Positions 35,600-43,840 of a DNA stretch of 64,000 nt are shown here, piece after piece. The position numbers and the translations under genes are program-made. Location: contig CAKPRZ010000006.1 of assembly GCA_934183165.1 (NCBI GenBank), positions 1 through 64,000 of the forward strand, given 5' to 3'. The notes beneath the pieces were generated by a model. The model saw only the letters and a list, made by a program, of their open reading frames with translations, searched no databases and was not told where the DNA came from. How positions within the stretch are numbered: position 1 is the first letter of the stretch; each line of letters begins with the position of its first letter. Source of the stretch: an uncultured Bacilli bacterium (GTDB lineage: Bacteria; Bacillota_I; Bacilli_A; RF39; UBA660).

Positions 35600-36133
35600 A
35601 TGGATATAGAAAAAGTAGAAGTAGGATTTTTAAAGGAAAATTGTTATGTATTGAAAAAGAATAACAAATGTCTAATAATAGATCCAGGATGTGAATATGA
35701 AAAAATAAAAGAAGCAATGGGAAATTTGGAACTACTTGGTATTTTAATAACCCATAGACATTTTGATCATATTGGTGCACTTGAAGAATTCATAAGAGAT
35801 TATAATCCCTTTATTTTAGATTTTAAAACATCAAAAGAAGATACCTATAAAATAGGACCATTTAAGTTTGATGTTATATATAATCCAGGACATAGTAATG
35901 ACTCGGTTACTTATTATTTTAAAGATGATAATGTAATGTTTGTTGGTGACTTTATTTTTTATCGTAGTGTTGGAAGGACCGATTTAGCAACAGGAAGTAT
36001 TGAAGAAATGAATAAAAGTATTAAAAAAATCACAAAATATAATGATGCAGTTATTTATCCAGGACATGGTAAATCGACCACTTTATCTGATGAAATAAAA
36101 AATAATCCTTATTTTAAGATTGAAAGAAATTAA
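35600..36133 (+). CDS. Metallo-beta-lactamase-fold hydrolase (glyoxalase II-like)
   Basis: 177 residues. Binuclear metal ligands: THRHFDH at residues 51-57, NPGHSNDS, the bridging Asp in FVGDFIFYRSVGRTDL, and YPGHGKST near the end. This is the short YcbL/GloB-like thioester hydrolase type found throughout Bacillota. Substrate is not determined. GGTGAATA precedes the ATG. Confidence 0.88.
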   Translation: MDIEKVEVGFLKENCYVLKKNNKCLIIDPGCEYEKIKEAMGNLELLGILITHRHFDHIGALEEFIRDYNPFILDFKTSKEDTYKIGPFKFDVIYNPGHSNDSVTYYFKDDNVMFVGDFIFYRSVGRTDLATGSIEEMNKSIKKITKYNDAVIYPGHGKSTTLSDEIKNNPYFKIERN

Positions 36134-36171
36134 CTTTCATGATAATATTAATATCGTAGGTGGTGTTTACT

Positions 36172-36480
36172 ATGTATATTGATTTAGGTGTAATAGTAGT
36201 TTTACTAATAATAGTAGTTATTTTCTTTAGAAAGTTTTCGTCTTTTGTTTATGCTTTTGCGATTATTGACATATTCTTAAGAATAATGACTTTTATAAAA
36301 AACAATACTATTCCAGAATTAAAGAGTTTAATTGGTAAATATCTTCCAGAATCAATAGCTGCTTTAATTGGTAAATATTCCTCTGGTGTAATTTATACTG
36401 TTTTGATGTGGATTTATGTAGTATTGTTTATAATATTCTTATCATATGTAACAAGTTACTTTATTCACAAGAAAAAATAA
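36172..36480 (+). CDS. Small three-helix membrane protein, unrecognised
   Basis: About 102 residues with hydrophobic segments near residues 3-20, 24-40 and 75-97, and a short Lys-rich C-terminus. GTAGGTGG lies before the ATG at 36172; the upstream in-frame GTG at 36160 overlaps that site. No family recognised. Confidence 0.65.
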   Translation: MYIDLGVIVVLLIIVVIFFRKFSSFVYAFAIIDIFLRIMTFIKNNTIPELKSLIGKYLPESIAALIGKYSSGVIYTVLMWIYVVLFIIFLSYVTSYFIHKKK

Positions 36481-36483
36481 AAC

Positions 36484-36503
36484 GTACAGTTATGTACTTT
36501 TAT
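36484..36503 (+). terminator. Weak terminator between the small membrane protein and tRNA-Gln
   Basis: GTACA, loop GTTA, TGTAC, then TTTTATT. Confidence 0.5.
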
Positions 36504-36578
36504 TGCCCCGTAGCCAAGTGGTAAGGCAGTGCGCTCTGACCGCACCATTCGCTAGTTCGAATCTAGCCGGGGCAACCA
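36504..36578 (+). tRNA. tRNA-Gln (anticodon CTG)
   Basis: A complete cloverleaf: acceptor TGCCCCG with CGGGGCA, D-arm GCCAAGTGGTAAGGC, anticodon stem GTGCG with CGCAC around loop CTCTGAC (anticodon CTG, reading CAG), T-arm GCTAG-TTCGAAT-CTAGC, discriminator A and an encoded CCA. It is a lone tRNA. The 36-bp module copy 2 starts two bases after its CCA and supplies its terminator. Confidence 0.95.
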
Positions 36579-36579
36579 T

Positions 36580-36615
36580 TTTGTTTACGTAAACCAAGTA
36601 ATAATACTTGGTTTT
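36580..36615 (+). repeat. 36-bp module, copy 2, abutting tRNA-Gln
   Basis: Identical over 36 bases to 23820-23855: GTTTACGTAAAC palindrome overlapping the AACCAAGTA/TACTTGGTT terminator. Flanks on the left differ (aspS end versus tRNA end), so the shared block starts sharply here. Confidence 0.85.
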
Positions 36616-36619
36616 TTGC

Positions 36620-36649
36620 TTGAAAAAATGCATCGGGGGGGGGTATAAT
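36620..36649 (+). promoter_or_regulatory. Promoter with a G9 tract in its spacer; likely phase-variable
   Basis: TTGAAA (36620-36625) and TATAAT (36644-36649) are separated by 18 bases, of which the last nine are G (36635-36643), abutting the -10. Gain or loss of a G by slippage would change spacing to 17 or 19 and alter promoter strength. This is the design known from phase-variable promoters such as Neisseria porA. No other run of this kind was noticed in the window. Confidence 0.75.
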
Positions 36650-36674
36650 GAAGTCAATAGTAAGGAGAGATATG

Positions 36675-37997
36675 ATGTCGAAGAGAAATAAAAAGAAAAT
36701 AGTAATAGGAATATTATGTTGTATGTTAGTATTTATGGGAATAGGATATGCAGCATTATCACAAGTATTAAATATAGGAACAACAGCAAAGGTAACGGGA
36801 AGTTGGAATATATATATAAGTAGTGCAACAGTGAAAGAAAAATCAGATGCTGATATGAATGGAACTGAAATAAGAGATAATAAAACAACAGATATATCAT
36901 TAAATGTAAGTTTCAAAAAGCCAAGTGACTATATAACATATGATATAACAGTAGAGAATGCAGGAACAATAGATGCTAAACTAGATGAAATAACAATGAC
37001 ACCACCAAGTAATGTAATAGATGGAACAGAAGAGAAAATGTTCTTGATGGAGACACAGAATCTAACCAAGGGAAGTGTGTTAAAAGCAGGAGAAACAGCA
37101 ACATTCCAAATGACATTAAGATTTAATGAAAAAGCAACAGCATTACCATCAGCAGATGAAGAATTCACCTTTGAATTAAAATTAAATTATGTACAATCGG
37201 ATTCAACAAAAGCAGATACTAGTGGAACTGGAGGAGGAATAATACATGCAGAAGCACCAGACTTTACGGTAGATAACAACGGCAAAGTTGTAGCATACAA
37301 TGAATCAAAAATTACAACAGATGCAGATGGATACTTAATAGTACCAGAAAAAAATAGTGAAGGAAAGATAATTACTAAAGTAAATACGTGGTCATTTACT
37401 AAGTTCAATGTAGTAGACGCTAAAACAGATGAGGGAGAAATCTTAATTATTTATACTGAAACAGAAGAAGAATATTTAAAATTAAAAGCAATAGTAGAAA
37501 AATTAATGAACCAAGATGGAGAAAGCATGCCAATATATTGGTCAAAAGAAAAAGAAACACCATCTGATGATCAAATAGAAGGAAAAATTTATTGTAATCC
37601 AGAAACAGGTGAAGTAGAAAATCCTATTTCTAAAATAGATTTAACTAACGCCAAACAAATTGAAGAAATTGAAAGCAATGCTTTTGACGCTAGTAGAGTA
37701 TCACATATTAAGTTTAATGAAGGCTTAAAAAAAATAGGAGATAATGCATTTGTAGATAGTAATGAATTGGTCGAAATACAATTGCCAAGTACGTTAGAAA
37801 CGATAGGAGTTGATGCATTTAAGTACACCTCTTTGACTAACGTAATCATTCCGAAAAATGTAATATTAATAGGTAGTAATGCATTTTCTAGTAATAGTAA
37901 TTTGAAAACTATAACAATAAAAAGAGCAAATAGTGATGGTATGACATTAGGATCTGGCTGGAATGGAAATGCAACAGTAGTATATGATCCAAGTTAA
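36675..37997 (+). CDS. Surface protein paralog 2: TasA/camelysin-like N-terminus with BspA-type repeats, behind the G9 promoter
   Basis: 440 residues. The signal region and beta-domain (residues 1-230) differ from paralog 1 at only a handful of positions, with DNA also nearly identical to about base 37370. From there the proteins diverge. This copy lacks the Gly/Ser run and carries its own BspA-type repeats (QIEEIESNAFD, LKKIGDNAFV, LETIGVDAFK, VILIGSNAFS) before the shared end ATVVYDPS. I use the ATG at 36675 because it matches the start of paralog 1; ATGs at 36648 and 36672 are also in frame. Export through a SipW-type peptidase is expected, but none is encoded here. Confidence 0.8.
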   Translation: MSKRNKKKIVIGILCCMLVFMGIGYAALSQVLNIGTTAKVTGSWNIYISSATVKEKSDADMNGTEIRDNKTTDISLNVSFKKPSDYITYDITVENAGTIDAKLDEITMTPPSNVIDGTEEKMFLMETQNLTKGSVLKAGETATFQMTLRFNEKATALPSADEEFTFELKLNYVQSDSTKADTSGTGGGIIHAEAPDFTVDNNGKVVAYNESKITTDADGYLIVPEKNSEGKIITKVNTWSFTKFNVVDAKTDEGEILIIYTETEEEYLKLKAIVEKLMNQDGESMPIYWSKEKETPSDDQIEGKIYCNPETGEVENPISKIDLTNAKQIEEIESNAFDASRVSHIKFNEGLKKIGDNAFVDSNELVEIQLPSTLETIGVDAFKYTSLTNVIIPKNVILIGSNAFSSNSNLKTITIKRANSDGMTLGSGWNGNATVVYDPS

Positions 37998-38014
37998 ATA
38001 ATTGATATATAATT

Positions 38015-38036
38015 ACGACTTTATAGTCGTTTTTTC
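38015..38036 (+). terminator. Intrinsic terminator after surface paralog 2
   Basis: ACGACT, loop TTAT, AGTCGT, then six T. Confidence 0.8.
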
Positions 38037-38084
38037 TTTACGAAAATTTGATTGCAAGGTATAATATGGAATCAAGGAGATAGT

Positions 38085-38843
38085 ATGAAAGTTATTGATA
38101 TTAAAAATCTACAAATTGGTGATGCACTTGGAGGAGGCTTTTTTGGTGATGTTTATGCATGTAAGTATAATCAAAAACATTATGCTTATAAGGAGATATT
38201 CGAAGATAAAACATTAAAGACTTTTTTAAGCGAAAAAAACATTTCAAAGTTTGATGAACTTAATGAAATGAATTTAAAAAAATCTATTACACCAAGTCTT
38301 TTGGTGAAAGATCATACTTTATCAGGATACTTATCAAGAAAAGCCGATAAATTTGATTCATCTTTTGTAGATGATTGGGAAGAAAAATATAATATTCTAA
38401 TTCAAATAAAAGAAGCTATGTTGGAATTACATTCAAATAAAGTTATACATACCGATATTTATTCGGGTAACATTTTAAGAAAAGGAGAAGATTATTTCTT
38501 ATGTGATTTTGATAATGCTACAATTGGTAATAATAATCCTGATCTTAATTTTTTATCTGTATTGGCATATGACTTTTTAGACGCAAGAGGACTTTCAAAG
38601 GATTTAGATATTTATATGTTTAATAATTTAACATTTCAATTTTTATCAGATACAGGAAAAACTTTAGATGATACGGAAGCAATAATGGCAATAATAAGAA
38701 AGAAATATGGCATATTTACCAGTAGAGAACAAAGAAAAATTTGCGATAGTTTGTTACCTCATAATTTGAGTACAAGTTTTAACAGTGATTTGTTAATTGA
38801 TACTATAAATATATCTAAAGTTAAAAGAAAAAAACGCTTTTAA
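38085..38843 (+). CDS. Small protein-kinase-like protein
   Basis: About 252 residues with a reduced protein kinase fold. The Gly-rich loop is GGGFFG (16-21), the ATP-binding Lys is Lys36 (YAYKE), the catalytic loop HTDIYSGN gives Asp124 and Asn129 (HRD changed to HTD), and the metal motif DFD gives Asp141 instead of DFG. All residues for phosphotransfer are kept. No membrane or PASTA region is present, so it is unlike PrkC. It may phosphorylate a small molecule or protein. A TATAAT at 38060-38065 and AAGGAG precede the ATG. Confidence 0.75.
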   Translation: MKVIDIKNLQIGDALGGGFFGDVYACKYNQKHYAYKEIFEDKTLKTFLSEKNISKFDELNEMNLKKSITPSLLVKDHTLSGYLSRKADKFDSSFVDDWEEKYNILIQIKEAMLELHSNKVIHTDIYSGNILRKGEDYFLCDFDNATIGNNNPDLNFLSVLAYDFLDARGLSKDLDIYMFNNLTFQFLSDTGKTLDDTEAIMAIIRKKYGIFTSREQRKICDSLLPHNLSTSFNSDLLIDTINISKVKRKKRF

Positions 38844-38908
38844 AAATTGAGTAATTTATTTGATACTTAGTTACAAAATTGGTATAATAAGCAAGTAGGT
38901 GAAGTTGT

Positions 38909-41449
38909 ATGAAAATGAGTGAAGTAGATAGAACAAAAGTTAGTCCAATGATGTTACAATATCTGAACATTAAAGAAAAGTATAGTGATACTATAGTTTT
39001 TTTTAGGTTAGGTGACTTTTATGAGATGTTCTTTGAAGATGCAATTGTTTGTAGTCGTGAACTCGAATTGGCTCTTACAGGAAAAAATGCCGGCTTAGAA
39101 GAGAGAGTTCCTATGTGTGGAATTCCATTTCATTCATATGCATCTTATTTGGATAAATTGGTATCGAAAGGATACAAAGTTGCGATATGCGAACAACTAA
39201 CTGACCCCAAAACAACTAAAGGTATGGTTGAAAGAGATGTTATTCAGATTGTAACTAAAGGTACAATTATGGATAATAGATTACAAGATAAAGATAATAA
39301 TTATATAGGTAGTATATATGATTTTGAATATTGTTATGGGATAAGTTATGCGGATATAACAACAGGATATTTTTACACATTATTAATAGATCATGATAAG
39401 ACAAAATTATTATCAGAAATAATTACACGAGGAATAAAAGAGTTAATAGTTAATAGTAATATAGATAGAGAAATACTAATTACGTTAAGAGAAAATTATC
39501 ATGTTTTAGTTACTATAACTGATAATGTTTACAATGGTAATGAATATGAAAATGTTTATAAGGATTTAAATGATGTAAGGCTTGTAACTACTGTTAAGCA
39601 TTTACTTGATTATATAGTTTCTGTCAAGAAAGGTGATTTATCTCATCTACAAAAGACTGAAATAATTAATTTAAATAATTATTTACTTTTTGATATGCAT
39701 ACTAAAAAGAATTTGGAATTAACAGAAACGATTAGATTAGGGGAGAGAACTTATTCTCTTTTATGGCTTTTAGATAAAACTAAAACAGCTATGGGTGGAA
39801 GATTTTTAAAGCAAAGTATTGAAAACCCTTTAACTGACGTAGTTGAAATAAAAAGAAGATATTCTATTATTGAAACATTACTAACAGAGTTTATATTAAG
39901 AGAAGAATTAAAAGAACAATTAGACAAAGTATATGATTTAGAAAGATTGTCATCGAGAGTATGTTATGGAAATTTGAATGCAAGAGATCTTATTCAATTA
40001 AAAACAACATTGTCTGCTTTACCTAGAATCAAGGAAATATTAGAAGAGATAAAATATGGAAAGACGATAGAAATATTTGATGAGTTATATAATCTTTTAG
40101 AAAAAGCTATTAATGATACCCCACCACTTAGCATAAAAGAAGGTTCAATTATTAAAGAGGGATATAACACTGAATTAGATGAACTAAGAAATATAAGTAG
40201 TGGTTCTAAAGATTTTATATTAAATCTTGAAAAAGAAGAAAAAGAAAAAACAGGAATCAAAAATTTAAAAGTAGGATTTAATAAAGTTTTTGGATATTAT
40301 ATTGAAGTAAGCAAATCAAATATTCCACTTATAAAAGATGAGTTTAATTATGAAAGAAAACAAACTCTAGCTAACTGTGAAAGATTTATTACCCCTCTTT
40401 TAAAAGAAAAAGAAAATATTATATTAGGTGCTGAAGAAAAAATAATTAATTTAGAATATAAATTATTTATGGAAGTAAGAGACATAGTTAAAGAATATGT
40501 TCCAAGACTTCAAGTTGTATCTAAAATTCTAGCAGAAGTTGATATGATGTGTTCTCTTGCTACAGTAGCAGAAGAAAATAATTATGTTAAACCAAAAATT
40601 AATTTTGATAAGTCTATAGAAATAAAAGAAGGAAGACATCCTGTTGTAGAAAAAGTTAGTAAAAAAGATTATGTACCAAATGATGTAATAATGAAAAATG
40701 GAGTTGATATTTTACTTATAACTGGTCCTAATATGGCTGGTAAATCAACTTATATGAGGCAATTAGCAATTATTGTTATTATGGCTCAGATGGGATCTTT
40801 TGTTCCTGCTAAAAGTTGTTCAATTCCGATATTTGATCATATCTTTACCAGAATTGGAGCAAGTGATGATTTAGTTAGTGGAGATTCTACTTTTATGGTA
40901 GAAATGAAAGAAGCCAATACGGCAATTACCGAAGCTACAGAATCTAGTCTTATTTTATTTGATGAATTAGGTCGTGGTACTGCTACATATGATGGAATGA
41001 GTTTGGCTCAAGCAATATTAGAATATATTCATGATAAGATTAAAGCCAAAACATTATTTTCAACACATTATCATGAACTTACCGCACTATCTGGAGATTT
41101 AAAAAATTTAAGAAATGTTCATGTTAGTGCTATAGAAGAGGATGGTAAAATAACTTTCTTACATAAAATAAAAATGGGGGCAGTAGATAAAAGTTATGGT
41201 ATTCATGTTGCCTCTTTAGCACAACTGCCAAAATCTTTGATTGATAGAGCTAATGAGATATTGAGTGTATATGAAAACAAAAATAATAAAAAACAACCAT
41301 TTACACAGACTTCACTTTTCTTACAACCAGAGGAAGAGGAAAAAGAAAATAAAATAGAAGAAGAAATAAAAAAATTAAATCCATTAGAGATAACACCTAT
41401 TGAAGCTTTGAATATTTTATATGAATTAAAAAAAGAAGTTAGTAAATAA
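38909..41449 (+). CDS. mutS: DNA mismatch repair protein MutS
   Basis: 846 residues. The mismatch-binding N-terminus shows FFRLGDFYEMFFEDA with the Phe-x-Glu motif. The connector, lever and clamp domains follow, then the ABC-type ATPase with Walker A GPNMAGKSTYMRQL near residue 606, Walker B LILFDELGRGTATYDG and FSTHYHEL. MutL is not in the window. Activity of this protein would affect how often the G9 promoter tract slips. Confidence 0.97.
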   Translation: MKMSEVDRTKVSPMMLQYLNIKEKYSDTIVFFRLGDFYEMFFEDAIVCSRELELALTGKNAGLEERVPMCGIPFHSYASYLDKLVSKGYKVAICEQLTDPKTTKGMVERDVIQIVTKGTIMDNRLQDKDNNYIGSIYDFEYCYGISYADITTGYFYTLLIDHDKTKLLSEIITRGIKELIVNSNIDREILITLRENYHVLVTITDNVYNGNEYENVYKDLNDVRLVTTVKHLLDYIVSVKKGDLSHLQKTEIINLNNYLLFDMHTKKNLELTETIRLGERTYSLLWLLDKTKTAMGGRFLKQSIENPLTDVVEIKRRYSIIETLLTEFILREELKEQLDKVYDLERLSSRVCYGNLNARDLIQLKTTLSALPRIKEILEEIKYGKTIEIFDELYNLLEKAINDTPPLSIKEGSIIKEGYNTELDELRNISSGSKDFILNLEKEEKEKTGIKNLKVGFNKVFGYYIEVSKSNIPLIKDEFNYERKQTLANCERFITPLLKEKENIILGAEEKIINLEYKLFMEVRDIVKEYVPRLQVVSKILAEVDMMCSLATVAEENNYVKPKINFDKSIEIKEGRHPVVEKVSKKDYVPNDVIMKNGVDILLITGPNMAGKSTYMRQLAIIVIMAQMGSFVPAKSCSIPIFDHIFTRIGASDDLVSGDSTFMVEMKEANTAITEATESSLILFDELGRGTATYDGMSLAQAILEYIHDKIKAKTLFSTHYHELTALSGDLKNLRNVHVSAIEEDGKITFLHKIKMGAVDKSYGIHVASLAQLPKSLIDRANEILSVYENKNNKKQPFTQTSLFLQPEEEEKENKIEEEIKKLNPLEITPIEALNILYELKKEVSK

Positions 41450-41465
41450 CGATAGAGGATAAATT

Positions 41466-41771
41466 ATGAATAATAGTGAAATAGAAAAAATAAGAAATCT
41501 TAATATAAGAAAAGCCAATATGGATATCTTGAAATCAGCAACATTAGGTATTACTGTAACAACTCTTACAGCAGTATATTTTGCTCTTTCAATAGAATTA
41601 AAAGATGATATATGGATTTTGCCAATAATGGGCTTTTGTACAACTTGCAGTGATATTACTTTTTTAAAAGTTATTAAAGAATCATTAAAGCTAAAAGAAA
41701 AGTTAAAAAAAGCTACTCCAGAGGATATTAGTACTGGTAAAGTTAAACATAAAAATCTTTTTTTGAAATAG
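41466..41771 (+). CDS. Small two-helix membrane protein, unrecognised
   Basis: 101 residues. A basic N-terminus (IRNLNIRKANMDILKS) precedes hydrophobic segments near residues 24-42 and 50-66, then a Lys-rich tail. It lies 16 bases after mutS and seven before a similar small protein. No family recognised. Confidence 0.6.
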   Translation: MNNSEIEKIRNLNIRKANMDILKSATLGITVTTLTAVYFALSIELKDDIWILPIMGFCTTCSDITFLKVIKESLKLKEKLKKATPEDISTGKVKHKNLFLK

Positions 41772-41778
41772 GAGGATT

Positions 41779-42021
41779 ATGAAAAATAATAAAATTAAAA
41801 ATTTGAAAATAAGAGAATATAAAACGAATATTGTATTAACTTCATTATTTAATTTGAGTATTGTTACACCAACTGTAATAACTTGGAGCAACATTAATAT
41901 AGATAATGGAAAATTATTACCAACTGCAGTACTTTTTACAGCTGAATCAATAGTTGGATTATTATCATCGAAATATATAATAGAAAATAATGTTGAAAAA
42001 ATCAAAAAATTAAAAAAGTAA
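41779..42021 (+). CDS. Small two-helix membrane protein, similar in layout to its neighbour
   Basis: 80 residues: IKNLKIREYKTNIVLTS followed by two hydrophobic segments and a Lys-rich end. The spacing of helices and basic patches mirrors the 101-residue protein upstream, which suggests an old tandem duplication. Function unknown. AGGAGG precedes the ATG. Confidence 0.6.
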   Translation: MKNNKIKNLKIREYKTNIVLTSLFNLSIVTPTVITWSNINIDNGKLLPTAVLFTAESIVGLLSSKYIIENNVEKIKKLKK

Positions 42022-42163
42022 AATTTTAATGATATGAACTTGGTGATTATGCCTAAGAAGGGTAGTTTATATGAATTTTTTAATTCTTTTTGTTTATAAT
42101 ATTGAGCTTTTTCTAATAAATTAGTATAATTATCTTATAATATTAGTAGTAAGGAGTGTAGTT

Positions 42164-42847
42164 ATGAATGTTATTGATGTTGCTGTTGTTTTAATGATTT
42201 TATGTGCAGGCGTTGTTGGATTAAAAAGAGGAGTATTTAAAGAAATTGTTATGACTGTTGGCTTACTATTGGTATATGTCTTAGCTTTTAAATTAAAAGA
42301 TCCCATTGCCAACTGGTTGAGTCTAAATTTGCCTTTCTTTAAGTTTTGGGGTGTGTTTGCTGGAGCTACTTCTTTAAATATTTTACTATATCAAGCACTA
42401 GCTTTTATTATAGTGTTTTCTTTATTGATGGTAGTGTTTAATATTATATTAAATATTACTGGTGTTTTTGAGAAAGTATTGAAGTTTACTGTAATACTTG
42501 GAATTCCATCTAAGATATTGGGTTTTATTGTAGGATTAATAGAAGGATATATTGTTATGTTCATGGTTTTATTTATACTTAATCTACCTTTTCTTAGAAT
42601 TGATGTTGTAGAACAATCTAAGTTTAGAGAACCAATATTGTCATCATCACCAGTTTTATCAAATGTAGCAGAATCAACTAATGATGCTATAACAGATATC
42701 TATAAACTTGAAAAACAATTCTCTGATACTAAAGATGTTACATATTTCAATAATGAAACAATTAGAATTTTATTAAAATATAATGTTGTAAGTAATGACT
42801 ATATTAACAAATTAAAAAATGCTGGGAAAATAAATATTAATATATAA
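42164..42847 (+). CDS. CvpA-family membrane protein
   Basis: 227 residues with four hydrophobic helices. VIDVAVVLMILCAGVVGLKR followed by GVFKEIV at the start matches the CvpA family (colicin V production, YshB). The C-terminal ~70 residues are soluble. CvpA-type proteins affect membrane and envelope traits; the exact role is unsettled. In many Bacillota it lies near mutS, as here. Thioredoxin follows ten bases downstream. Confidence 0.85.
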   Translation: MNVIDVAVVLMILCAGVVGLKRGVFKEIVMTVGLLLVYVLAFKLKDPIANWLSLNLPFFKFWGVFAGATSLNILLYQALAFIIVFSLLMVVFNIILNITGVFEKVLKFTVILGIPSKILGFIVGLIEGYIVMFMVLFILNLPFLRIDVVEQSKFREPILSSSPVLSNVAESTNDAITDIYKLEKQFSDTKDVTYFNNETIRILLKYNVVSNDYINKLKNAGKININI

Positions 42848-42857
42848 GGAGAAGAAA

Positions 42858-43157
42858 ATGATTAAATTAGAAAAAGAAAACTTTGATGAAATTATTAGTG
42901 AAGAAAAAGTCTTAGTAGATTTTTATGCTGATTGGTGTGGACCTTGCCGTATGTTGCTTCCAGTTTTAGAAGAAGTGTCAAGTGAAGGTGTTATAAAAAT
43001 TGTTAAAGTTAATGTTGATGAGCATGAGGATATAGCAAGAAAATATGGAGTTATGACTATTCCTACACTTATACTTTTTGGTAATAAGGAAGAGTTGAAG
43101 AGAAATGTTGGATACTTAAATCATGACGAAGTTATAAGTTTTATTGAAAATAATTAA
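42858..43157 (+). CDS. trxA: Thioredoxin
   Basis: 99 residues. Disulfide reductase with the active site WCGPC at residues 26-30, preceded by LVDFYAD, and the cis-Pro loop MTIPTLILFG. Cytosolic, no signal peptide. Part of the cvpA transcript by spacing. Confidence 0.95.
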   Translation: MIKLEKENFDEIISEEKVLVDFYADWCGPCRMLLPVLEEVSSEGVIKIVKVNVDEHEDIARKYGVMTIPTLILFGNKEELKRNVGYLNHDEVISFIENN

Positions 43158-43176
43158 AAGTGTTAACAAAAAATAC

Positions 43177-43205
43177 TTGACAGATAATTGCACGTATATT
43201 ATAAT
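43177..43205 (+). promoter_or_regulatory. Consensus promoter of rpsP-khpA
   Basis: TTGACA (43177-43182), exactly 17 bases, TATAAT (43200-43205). This is the only perfect consensus promoter seen in the window, fitting a ribosomal protein gene. Confidence 0.9.
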
Positions 43206-43231
43206 TTTCTTAGTGAATGGAGGTATTATAT

Positions 43232-43504
43232 ATGTCAGTTAAGTTAAGATTAACAAGAATGGGTGCTAAAAAGAAACCTGTTTATAGAATAGTTGCAAGT
43301 GATTCTAGAAGTCCTAGAGATGGTAAGTATAACGAATTAGTTGGTACTTATAATCCTAATATGAATCCTGCAGAAATTAAGATTAATAAAGAAGTAGCTT
43401 TAAAATGGCTTAATAATGGTGCTATTCCTACTGATACAGTAAGAAGTTTATTTAGTAAAACTGGTATCATGAAAGAATTTGCTGAATCTAAAAAAGGAAA
43501 GTAA
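43232..43504 (+). CDS. rpsP: 30S ribosomal protein S16
   Basis: 90 residues: [20 protein letters not shown] is the family start, followed by [20 protein letters not shown]. Needed for 30S assembly. The ATG at 43232 follows GGAGG; an earlier ATG at 43217 is in frame but lacks a ribosome site and lies before it. khpA follows directly, the usual Bacillota order. Confidence 0.98.
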   Translation: MSVKLRLTRMGAKKKPVYRIVASDSRSPRDGKYNELVGTYNPNMNPAEIKINKEVALKWLNNGAIPTDTVRSLFSKTGIMKEFAESKKGK

Positions 43505-43507
43505 TTT

Positions 43508-43756
43508 ATGGATTTAGTATTATTAACTGAAGAACTAGTTAAAGCACTTGCAGTTTCTAAAGATGAAGTTAGTGTTAAAGAATTTCCTACTGAAGAAGAA
43601 AATACTATTTTAATACAAGTTATGGTAAGTAGTGATGATATTGGAAGAGTAATCGGAAAAGCAGGAAGAAACGCTAATGCTGTTCGTACTTTAGTACAAG
43701 CTAGTAGTTACTTAAAAGATAATAAAAAAGTAAAAATTAATATTGATAGTTTTTAG
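43508..43756 (+). CDS. khpA: KH-domain RNA-binding protein KhpA
   Basis: 82 residues with a single KH domain; DIGRVIGKAGRNANAVRTLV holds the GxxG loop. KhpA (YlqC) works with KhpB as an RNA chaperone that affects cell size in Gram-positives. It usually follows rpsP, as here. The ribosome site AAAGGAAAG overlaps the rpsP end. A terminator follows. Confidence 0.95.
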   Translation: MDLVLLTEELVKALAVSKDEVSVKEFPTEEENTILIQVMVSSDDIGRVIGKAGRNANAVRTLVQASSYLKDNKKVKINIDSF

Positions 43757-43778
43757 AGAACAGTAATGTTCTTTTTTT
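43757..43778 (+). terminator. Intrinsic terminator of rpsP-khpA
   Basis: AGAACA, loop GTAA, TGTTCT, then seven T in total. Confidence 0.85.
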
Positions 43779-43840
43779 ATTGAATCTTTACCTTGTAGTT
43801 ATAAAAAAAATATATTATAATAAAAAAGTAGGGTGATGAT

